A stretch of 13,511 bases of DNA. Source: Verrucomicrobia bacterium UBA6775. Its GTDB lineage: Bacteria; Verrucomicrobiota; Verrucomicrobiia; Limisphaerales; UBA1096. Position numbers and translations under genes: made by a program. The notes under the pieces are model-generated. The model was not told where the DNA came from and ran no database searches. It saw only the letters and a list, made by a program, of their open reading frames with translations. This document shows positions 6,113 through 11,960 of this stretch, in pieces. Positions within the stretch are counted from its first letter, which is position 1; each line of letters begins with the position of its first letter. Location of the stretch: NCBI GenBank assembly GCA_002453165.1, contig DKGH01000194.1, forward strand, positions 1 through 13,511, in the 5' to 3' direction.

Positions 6113-7023
6113 AACGAATTCTTTTGTGCATTGGAGTTTGGTTGTGTGCGACCGGGTTGCCGGCTGACGAGCCGGTCGACAAGCCGCTGTTCTCGTTTGG
6201 TGTTATCGCCGACTGCCAATATTGCAACGTCAAGGTGGCCAAGACGGCTGCGCGCCAATACGCGATGTCGACAAAAAAGCTGGCAGCCTGTGTCGAGCAC
6301 CTGAATCGGCTCGACCTTGAGTTCGTGGTGCATCTCGGCGATTTTATCGACCGGGATTTTGCGAGCTTCGCCGATGTGGTGCCAATCTACAACCGGCTCA
6401 AGGCGGATCACTACCACGTCCTTGGCAATCACGATTTTGACGTGGCTGATGAGCAGAAAGCCAAGGTGCCGGGAGTACTTGGATTGAAGGAGCGTTATTA
6501 TCAATTCAGGCGGCGCGGCTATCGGTTCATTGCGCTGGACGGCAACGATGTCAGCCTGCACGCGTATCCGGCCGGGGATCCCCGGGTTGGCCAAGCGAAG
6601 AACTACCACGCCAAGCTGCCCAAGGGCACCCCCGCCTGGAACGGAGCGCTTGGCCAAGCGCAACTGGCTTGGCTGGAGAAAAATCTAAACGAAGCCAAGC
6701 GGGCTGGGGAAAAGGTGATCCTGTTTTGTCACTTCCCGGTTTTCCCGAAAGACGTGCATAACCTCTGGAATGCGAAACAGGTCTTGACGGTATTAACCCG
6801 CCATCCGCACGTCGTCGCATACATGAACGGTCACAACCACGCCGGTGGATACGGCAAGCTGTCCGGGCAGCATTACGTGACATTTAAGGGGATGGTGAAC
6901 ACGCATGAGACGGCGTTTTCGGTCGTTCACGTTCACCGGGATCGACTGGAAATCAAGGGGGAGGGCAGGCAAAAGGACAAAACACTGCCACTGCCGGCGG
7001 CGAGCAAAAAAGCGGGCGATTAG
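6109..7023 (+). CDS. Exported metallophosphoesterase, ADPRibase-Mn-like
   Basis: This calcineurin-like phosphoesterase is 304 residues long. The first 20 residues (MKRILLCIGVWLCATGLPAD) form a signal peptide, so it should be periplasmic. Metal-ligand motifs are in order: FGVIADCQY (30-38), GDFIDRD (77-83), GNHD (106-109), H208 in FCHFPVFP, and GHNH (241-244). Motif 1 has D-x-Q instead of the usual D-x-H. This, together with WNGALGQAQLAWL (177-189) and the VVHVHRD region, resembles as I recall the Mn-dependent ADP-ribose/CDP-alcohol diphosphatase family (eukaryotic ADPRM). Hydrolysis of a nucleotide diphosphate compound is therefore likely, but the true substrate is inference. ATG6109 is chosen because the signal peptide starts there and it overlaps the pseudopilin stop (ATGA). 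One exact palindrome copy (6647-6660, read A-L-G-Q-A) and one degenerate copy (6584-6597) lie inside. Its stop overlaps the convergent accA stop. Confidence 0.9.
   Translation: MKRILLCIGVWLCATGLPADEPVDKPLFSFGVIADCQYCNVKVAKTAARQYAMSTKKLAACVEHLNRLDLEFVVHLGDFIDRDFASFADVVPIYNRLKADHYHVLGNHDFDVADEQKAKVPGVLGLKERYYQFRRRGYRFIALDGNDVSLHAYPAGDPRVGQAKNYHAKLPKGTPAWNGALGQAQLAWLEKNLNEAKRAGEKVILFCHFPVFPKDVHNLWNAKQVLTVLTRHPHVVAYMNGHNHAGGYGKLSGQHYVTFKGMVNTHETAFSVVHVHRDRLEIKGEGRQKDKTLPLPAASKKAGD
6584..6597. repeat. Iterated palindrome, degenerate copy
   Basis: GGGTTGGCCAAGCG, two mismatches in the left arm and an intact right arm. It lies in the phosphoesterase gene, read V-G-Q-A, 50 bp before an exact copy. 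Confidence 0.65.
6647..6660. repeat. Iterated palindrome, perfect copy 4
   Basis: Perfect CGCTTGGCCAAGCG, extended to a 16-bp palindrome by flanking G6646 and C6661. It is read A-L-G-Q-A within the phosphoesterase, in the block that aligns without a gap to relatives as I remember them. Confidence 0.95.
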
Positions 7024-8003
7024 TTGGCCGCCTTGGCCAAGTTCTGCTCCTCAAACTGGCCGTGCGCACGGAATTTTTCGTAGCGCTCGGCTTGTAGTTT
7101 TTTCAGCGGCGTTTTCTTCAACGCCTTGAGGTGCTTGAGTAGTTGTGCCTTGAGCGTCTCCGCGGTTTGTGCGGGATCGTTGTGAGCACCGCCAAGCGGC
7201 TCGAGGATGATTTCATCGACGAGCCCGAATTTTTTCAGGTGATCCGGGGTGATTTTCAGCGCCTCGGCGGCGTCCGGGGCTGCCGCCCGGTCTTTCCACA
7301 AAATGGCGGCACATCCTTCCGGGCTGATGACGGAGTAGTAGGCGTTCTCGAGAATCAGCACCCGATCTGCCACGCCGATGCCAAGCGCACCACCGGAGCC
7401 GCCTTCGCCGATTACCACGGCGATGATCGGCACCTCCAGTGTCATCATCTCCTTAAGGTTTACGGCGATGGCCTCGGCGATGTGGCGTTCCTCGGCACCG
7501 ATGCCGGGGAACGCGCCGGCGGTGTCGATGATCGTGATGATGGGTAGGCCAAACTTGTTGGCGAGTTTCATCAGCCTCAACGCCTTGCGGTATCCTTCCG
7601 GGTGGGCACAGCCGAAGTTTCGTAAAACGTTTTCCTTGGTGTTACGCCCCTTCTGGGTGCCCATCACCATGACATGCTCCTCGCCAAGTTTGGCGAAGCC
7701 GCTGACCACGGCGCGGTCGTCTGAGTAAAGCCGGTCGCCGTGCAGTTCGCTGAATTCGTCGAACGCTGTCTCGATGTAGTCGAGCGTGTACGGGCGGCGG
7801 GGATGGCGGGCGAGTTGGATGCGCTGCCAGGGGGTGAGCTTGGAGTAGATTGTCTTGCGGGTCTCCTCGATCTTCTCGCGGATTTGTTCCGCCTCACTCT
7901 CGAAGTCAACCTCTACACCGCTGGCTTGCGTGGTGCGGGTCAGGGCGTCCAGCTTGGATTGGAGTTCGATAATGGGTTGCTCGAAATCGAGATAGTCCTT
8001 CAT
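7020..8003 (-). CDS. accA: Acetyl-CoA carboxylase carboxyltransferase subunit alpha
   Basis: AccA pairs with AccD to transfer the carboxyl group from biotin to acetyl-CoA, making malonyl-CoA for fatty-acid synthesis in the cytoplasm. ATG8003 gives M-K-D-Y-L-D-F-E-Q-P, matching the family N-terminus; an in-frame ATG at 8036 would add 11 residues that the family usually lacks. From ATG8003 the protein is 327 residues. Signatures visible are LTPWQRIQLARHPRRPYTLDY, ELHGDR, the GTQKGRNTKEN segment, DTAGAFPGIGAEER, GEGGSGGALGIG and SVISPEGCAAILWKD, covering the crotonase-like core with oxyanion-hole glycines. The gene stands alone on the minus strand, and its stop overlaps that of the convergent phosphoesterase by 4 bp. 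Near its 3' end a core CTTGGCCAAG is read N-L-A-K-A. No missing residue was noticed. Confidence 0.96.
   Translation of the reverse strand: MKDYLDFEQPIIELQSKLDALTRTTQASGVEVDFESEAEQIREKIEETRKTIYSKLTPWQRIQLARHPRRPYTLDYIETAFDEFSELHGDRLYSDDRAVVSGFAKLGEEHVMVMGTQKGRNTKENVLRNFGCAHPEGYRKALRLMKLANKFGLPIITIIDTAGAFPGIGAEERHIAEAIAVNLKEMMTLEVPIIAVVIGEGGSGGALGIGVADRVLILENAYYSVISPEGCAAILWKDRAAAPDAAEALKITPDHLKKFGLVDEIILEPLGGAHNDPAQTAETLKAQLLKHLKALKKTPLKKLQAERYEKFRAHGQFEEQNLAKAAN
7032..7041. repeat. Iterated palindrome core only (10 bp)
   Basis: CTTGGCCAAG without the CG/CG ends, in the last codons of accA, read L-A-K. Confidence 0.55.
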
Positions 8004-8075
8004 TCCGGAAAGCAAATCGTTGCTCGGGCGAATCATAGTGAGATACCGGTGAGATACAATCCGAAACGTGAATCG

Positions 8076-8235
8076 TTGACGGGCGAAGTGCTGGTTCGTA
8101 GCTTTCGGGTGTCTAGGTCACGCAGGGCGCGTGAATGTCGCGCAACCCCGGTACGGGTTGGTCGTGGTTCATCAGGCCATCTGCGTGAATCGATAAGGTG
8201 CCCCGTGGCATGCCTGATGCTTTTTCGAACGTGAA
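8076..8235 (+). promoter_or_regulatory. Structured leader with three hairpins upstream of the exported protein gene
   Basis: Three perfect inverted repeats lie in a row. The first is TCACGC/GCGTGA (8118-8123, 8129-8134; 5-nt loop). The second is CAACCC/GGGTTG (8143-8148, 8155-8160; 6-nt loop). The third is CATCAGGC/GCCTGATG (8170-8177, 8212-8219; 34-nt loop), followed by CTTTTT at 8220-8225. The last stem plus T run resembles an intrinsic terminator or attenuator about 35 bp before ATG8260. A weak promoter-like pair (TTGACG 8076-8081, TAGCTT 8099-8104, 17-bp spacer) would place all three hairpins in the transcript. I do not recognise a known riboswitch class. Repeats this short also arise by chance in GC-rich DNA. 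Confidence 0.4.
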
Positions 8236-8259
8236 ATGTTAAACCTTCCTTCAACAACG

Positions 8260-9375
8260 ATGACTCGGTTCCGCTTGGCCAAGCGCTTGGCCTCAGTGAC
8301 TGCGCTTGGCCTCCTGCTGGCGAGTGCGATCGAAAGTGCTCGGGCGCAGATCACCATTACGACAAAGGACATGTTCAGCAAGGAGGGTCAGTACTACAAA
8401 ATGTACTCCAACTTTGTGAAGCATAGCTCGTCGGAAGATGAAGCGGGCGAAGAGGTTGATGTTGCTGACTACATCGGGGAAGACGGGGAGGATCAGGTGT
8501 GGGACTTTCGCGAAGGACCGGACGACGAGGAGATTCGTTTTGATTACGTGAAGCCAAGCGAGATTGATACCGATGTTGAATTCGAAGGGGCAACGATCGT
8601 AGAGCGTGCGACATTCAAAAGCACGGACGCCCAGAAAAGTTTGTTCCTCGACATGAAAAAGGGGGTGGGGCGATTTGTGTACGGCTTTCACGATCCAGTG
8701 GTCTACGAGGCGAAACCGTCCGTGGTGTTCGGGAATCGCCTGCTCGATTTTCCGGCGGTCATCAAGTACGAGGACGAATGGGACTCGACGACATCGTTCG
8801 AAATTGAGGTGGAGTCGCTTGGGTTGGTTGTGCCAACCAAACTGGTCTATGAGTCGAGCATGAGCGTGGATGCCCACGGAATCGTGATGTTGCCGGAGCA
8901 GGGTTTTCATGACTGTCTGCGGATCAATGAACTGGTGAAGTACGATCAGTTTGTGAAAATCCCCGGCCTCGGGGATGACTGGATGAACGCCGGGGCAGCC
9001 TACGTCCGGACCTACTACTGGCTGGCGAAGGACATGGGCATCGTGGCACAGATTACGTCCACACAGGATACGGCGCCTATCCCGGATGATTTCACAGCGG
9101 CCACTGCCATGTGGCGGCAATTCGAGAACAATCATGGAAAGTCTAGCGATGAGGCAGAGCCGGTCGAGGGGCTTGAAGTTACCCTGGACCCCAAGGGAAA
9201 CCGCGTTTTGTTGAGCTGGAAAAAAGCTGAAAATGCGGTTGCATATATGGTTCAATACACCGATAATTTGGGCGCGAACAATTGGAAAGACTTGAAGGAG
9301 ACCTCCGGCAATTTTGCTTTGGACTCGATTTCTTCTGAAAAACAGCGGTTTTACCGCATTGTTTCGCTCGAGTGA
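8260..9375 (+). CDS. Exported acidic protein of unknown function with FN3-like C-terminus
   Basis: I do not recognise the main domain of this 371-residue protein. The N-terminus is a clear signal peptide (basic n-region M-T-R-F-R-L-A-K-R, hydrophobic core about 11-24, likely cut after A-R-A at 29). ATG8260 starts exactly there; ATG8236 in the same frame would add 8 residues. The mature protein is acidic near its start (SSSEDEAGEEVDVADYIGEDG) and rich in aromatic residues, with no catalytic motif that I can name. The last ~70 residues (VEGLEVTLDPKGNRVLLSW...YMVQYTDN...NNWKDL...FYRIVSLE) look like a fibronectin III-type beta-sandwich, common at the ends of verrucomicrobial secreted proteins. 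It sits behind a hairpin-rich leader, and pseudopilin 3 starts 5 bp after it, which suggests cotranscription. The palindrome at 8272-8285 encodes part of the signal peptide n-region. Confidence 0.8.
   Translation: MTRFRLAKRLASVTALGLLLASAIESARAQITITTKDMFSKEGQYYKMYSNFVKHSSSEDEAGEEVDVADYIGEDGEDQVWDFREGPDDEEIRFDYVKPSEIDTDVEFEGATIVERATFKSTDAQKSLFLDMKKGVGRFVYGFHDPVVYEAKPSVVFGNRLLDFPAVIKYEDEWDSTTSFEIEVESLGLVVPTKLVYESSMSVDAHGIVMLPEQGFHDCLRINELVKYDQFVKIPGLGDDWMNAGAAYVRTYYWLAKDMGIVAQITSTQDTAPIPDDFTAATAMWRQFENNHGKSSDEAEPVEGLEVTLDPKGNRVLLSWKKAENAVAYMVQYTDNLGANNWKDLKETSGNFALDSISSEKQRFYRIVSLE
8272..8285. repeat. Iterated palindrome, perfect copy 5, with tandem extension
   Basis: Perfect CGCTTGGCCAAGCG continuing as CTTGGCC to 8292, i.e. 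one and three-quarter 12-bp units. Another half-site, GCGCTTGGCC, lies at 8302-8311. All fall in the signal-peptide codons of the exported protein, read R-L-A-K-R-L-A. Confidence 0.95.
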
Positions 9376-9379
9376 GTTT

Positions 9380-10285
9380 ATGACAACAACGGCAGCCCAA
9401 CGCTCGGCCAGATGGCCGAGGCTACAATCCGCAGGGGGGCGGACGAGGGGAAGGGCTGCGTTTACACTTATCGAGTTGTTGGTCGTAATCGCCATTATCG
9501 CCATCCTCGCGGCGCTGATGTTGCCTTCGCTGATTCAAGCCAAGAGCGCTGCACGATCGGTTGCCTGCAAAAATCACCTTCGCCAATACGGCATCGCGCT
9601 TTCATCCTATGTTGGCGATCGCCAGTACTATCCGGTTTACAACTTTGACCCTGCCGATGAGGACGGTGTTCCGCAAAAATACTGGCACGAACGGTTGCTG
9701 CCGTACATCGGCACGGATTGGGTCGGTGAGTTCAACTGTCCGGATTACAAGGGGGCAACCCTTCCCGGCAACGACGGTGCCGTGGCGTTGGGCAGTTACG
9801 GCTACAACGCCTTTGGTGTGAAACTCGGCTACAGTGATCTTGGTTTGGGTGGAACTTACAGCCACACGATCATCAGTGGTGACCCTGACTCGGCTCCGCT
9901 CGATGGTGCACGGATCGCGGAGAGTGACGTCCGGGCTACTTCCAACATGATCGCCATCGGGGATGCCACACTCATCTGGTTGACCAAGCCGATGATCAAA
10001 TTGCTTTATGGGACGGACGGCGAAGGGGGTGCCAGCGGCATGGCGCATCTTGACATCAACTATCGAAACTACGTTCAGCGAAAGGGCTATCCGTTGAGTG
10101 ACAAAATCATCTCAGCCACGGAGTCGCGCCACGGGGGTGACTACAACATCACGTTTGCCGATGGCCATGTGCAGTCCATCAACCGGAAGCCGCTTCACGA
10201 ACGCACCTACCGTTCGCTGCGCCGCTGGAACAACGACAACCGTCCTCACACGGACCTTCTCGGGAAACACCAGTCCTGGCGTTAG
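9380..10285 (+). CDS. Prepilin-type cleavage/methylation protein with H-X9-DG (pseudopilin 3)
   Basis: This pseudopilin is 301 residues long from ATG9380, chosen because it lies 5 bp after the previous stop; an upstream in-frame ATG (9314) would fall inside the preceding gene. The leader is long and basic (27 residues, ending R-G-R-A-A), then F28-T-L-I-E32 starts the hydrophobic helix. As in pseudopilin 2, Ala rather than Gly precedes the cut. The helix is followed by QAKSAARSVACKNHLRQYG, the usual continuation. The exact H-X9-DG motif is H251...D261-G262. Membrane anchoring after cleavage by prepilin peptidase is expected from the family; the role is unknown. It is probably cotranscribed with the exported protein upstream, giving a third pairing of a pseudopilin with an exported or membrane-anchored partner in this window. 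Its 3' end faces the methyltransferase, 6 bp away. Confidence 0.92.
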   Translation: MTTTAAQRSARWPRLQSAGGRTRGRAAFTLIELLVVIAIIAILAALMLPSLIQAKSAARSVACKNHLRQYGIALSSYVGDRQYYPVYNFDPADEDGVPQKYWHERLLPYIGTDWVGEFNCPDYKGATLPGNDGAVALGSYGYNAFGVKLGYSDLGLGGTYSHTIISGDPDSAPLDGARIAESDVRATSNMIAIGDATLIWLTKPMIKLLYGTDGEGGASGMAHLDINYRNYVQRKGYPLSDKIISATESRHGGDYNITFADGHVQSINRKPLHERTYRSLRRWNNDNRPHTDLLGKHQSWR

Positions 10286-10291
10286 CCTCCG

Positions 10292-11284
10292 CTAATTCAA
10301 TCTCATCCACGAAACCTTCAAGTAAGCCGGTTCATTTTCGCCGACCGGAAAATCCAGTGGCTGCATTGCCTGAAAATTTTGAACAATTTTTCTGCCGGCG
10401 TCACGAATCCCGCGGCGAACATCGGCCTTGAAATCGGATGGGGCCAAGCCGCTGGAATTGCAACAGGCGAGGAGCATGCCGTTTTTGCGAACCAACGCAC
10501 TGGCGTTTCCAGCCAGGCGACCGTAGTCGCGCTTGGCCTGAAAAAGGCCGGAAACTTTCGACCTTGAGAACGTCGGGGGATCAAGGATGACAAGATCGTA
10601 TTTTTCCCCCCGCTTGGCCAAGCGCTTCATCCAGTCAAACGTATCCCCGTAAATAAAGTCATGATCGTCGGGGTTTAGTTTGTTTAGTCGAAAATTCTCT
10701 CGTCCCCATTCCAGGTATTTTTGTGATAAATCGAGGCTGGTTGTAATCGCACCGGCCCGGGCGGCGCATACGGACAGCGAGCAGGTGTAGGCAAACGTGT
10801 TGAGGACTTTCGCCGCCCCGGTTCCCTTTTCGAAAACCGGAAATCCCGGCTCTATCAGGTTAGACAAAAGCCGATGCCGGTTGTCCCTCATGTCCAGAAA
10901 CAGCCCGGTGGAGTAGCCTTCGTTAAAACTCAATCGATAGCGTAAATGGTGTTCGGTTGCCTCAAAAAACTCCGGCGCCTCAATACCCATGATCAAGCGG
11001 GCTGATGCTTTGGACTTACTGGTTTTCTGAACCTGTCGATTGAGTCGCTTGTGATAACCCCCCTTTGCCTTGAGCTGTTGACCAAGGGTTTGCACGGTCT
11101 GTTGCTGGGTATCGGTCAGGGGGTGCTCCGTCTGGACGAGCAGATAGTCCGCGAGGCGGTCCACGTACAGTCCGTTCCAGCCGTCTGCTGCGCCATGGAT
11201 CAGGCGGCAGACGTTCGTTTTTTGGTGGCGCCCGGAACGCAGTTTTTGGAGCGCGCCCCGGGCGGATGGGGATGAATTACTCAC
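10292..11284 (-). CDS. RlmI-like class I SAM-dependent rRNA methyltransferase
   Basis: This 330-residue protein resembles the COG1092/RlmI group, which methylates C5 of cytosines in 23S rRNA. Visible parts are RLIHGAADGWNGLYVDRLADY (27-47, the inter-domain segment), SFNEGYSTGLFLDMRDNR (119-136), SAM motif I LNTFAYTCSLSVCAARAGA (161-179), DLS (185-187), DLVILDPPTFSRSK (230-243) and the cysteine-containing ACCNSSGL (273-280), where RlmI has CSCS. Compared with RlmI (about 396 residues) the N-terminal PUA domain appears to be missing, so the position methylated is uncertain and no symbol is given. The start is GTG at 11284, 3 bp after the CPBP protease stop, so it is the last gene of the hisD operon visible here. 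An exact palindrome copy (10611-10624) encodes K-R-L-A-K-R between DWM and GEKYD without disturbing family spacing. Confidence 0.88.
   Translation of the reverse strand: MSNSSPSARGALQKLRSGRHQKTNVCRLIHGAADGWNGLYVDRLADYLLVQTEHPLTDTQQQTVQTLGQQLKAKGGYHKRLNRQVQKTSKSKASARLIMGIEAPEFFEATEHHLRYRLSFNEGYSTGLFLDMRDNRHRLLSNLIEPGFPVFEKGTGAAKVLNTFAYTCSLSVCAARAGAITTSLDLSQKYLEWGRENFRLNKLNPDDHDFIYGDTFDWMKRLAKRGEKYDLVILDPPTFSRSKVSGLFQAKRDYGRLAGNASALVRKNGMLLACCNSSGLAPSDFKADVRRGIRDAGRKIVQNFQAMQPLDFPVGENEPAYLKVSWMRLN
10611..10624. repeat. Iterated palindrome, perfect copy 6
   Basis: Perfect CGCTTGGCCAAGCG followed by CTT, in the methyltransferase gene, read K-R-L-A-K-R on the minus strand. A half-site, GCGCTTGGCC, lies at 10529-10538. 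Confidence 0.95.
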
Positions 11285-11287
11285 GGC

Positions 11288-11959
11288 CTACCAGAAATGC
11301 CACTGTTTTTGGGTGACCACCCAGAGGCCAAGGAGCAGGTTGGTGATGGCGTGGGCGGTGATGGCGTCGCCCAGTCGGTTGGTACGCAAAACCACTCCCT
11401 GATAAATCATACCGCAAAGGATGCCAGCCAGCCAATGCTGATGAGCGAGCCCGAAAATCAACGAGGTGCCAAGAAAAGGGCGAATATCGAAAAGGTTGTG
11501 TGGTGTAAACAACCAGTTTGGGGACAAAATGTAACGGTAAAGAAAAGAGCGATAGAACACTTCCTCGAGCAGTGGAACGACCAGTGTTGATCCGACGATG
11601 CGTGTGCCGGCGAACAGCCAAAACATCATCAAGTCTTTGCCGAAATGCTTTTGCAAATCCCACGATTCATCCGATTCCAATAATTTCGGATAAGGAAGAA
11701 AGTCCAGTCCGATCCATAGCAGAAACACCAGCAGACCACCTCCGACTGCCTCGATACTCAGTGCCCAGCGCATCTCGCCGACCAAGGGCCAGATTGTCCA
11801 AATCATCCACACCCCGATCAGAGTCTTCAACAGGTACACCCAAAACTGGGAGTCCGGGCCGAAACTTCCCTGTGCCGATGTGAGAACGAGGAACACGACA
11901 AACGGCAGTGCGCGCGCGAGAAGTGGCGAAGCCTGCAGTTTGTTGTGCAGCGTACTCAT
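11288..11959 (-). CDS. CPBP (CAAX/Abi) family intramembrane glutamic protease
   Basis: This 223-residue protein has several hydrophobic segments (about 17-30, 41-60, 72-88, 112-130, 164-180, 184-192, 203-216), as expected for an integral membrane protein. The CPBP motifs are complete: EEVFYR (132-137; E132-E133 and R137), FGLAH (169-173, H173) and H203/N207 in AHAITN. Known members are intramembrane glutamic proteases; bacterial substrates are mostly unknown. The compact form and N-terminal layout (LLARALPFVVFLVLTSAQG) recall the CAAX protease-related proteins found in exosortase/PEP-CTERM organisms, but this is from memory and only tentative. ATG11959 lies 1 bp after the hisC stop, and the methyltransferase starts 3 bp after its own stop. 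It is thus embedded in a his operon without an obvious metabolic reason. Confidence 0.87.
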   Translation of the reverse strand: MSTLHNKLQASPLLARALPFVVFLVLTSAQGSFGPDSQFWVYLLKTLIGVWMIWTIWPLVGEMRWALSIEAVGGGLLVFLLWIGLDFLPYPKLLESDESWDLQKHFGKDLMMFWLFAGTRIVGSTLVVPLLEEVFYRSFLYRYILSPNWLFTPHNLFDIRPFLGTSLIFGLAHQHWLAGILCGMIYQGVVLRTNRLGDAITAHAITNLLLGLWVVTQKQWHFW

Positions 11960-11960
11960 G

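Noticed and set aside
9314..9379. Upstream start of pseudopilin 3
   Set aside because: It would overlap the 3' end of the exported protein gene by about 60 bp and add out-of-frame residues before the leader.
8293..9504. Long minus-strand open frame opposite the exported protein and the pseudopilin 3 start
   Set aside because: It has no family motif and spans two well-supported plus-strand genes with a signal peptide and pilin leader; it is an antisense shadow.
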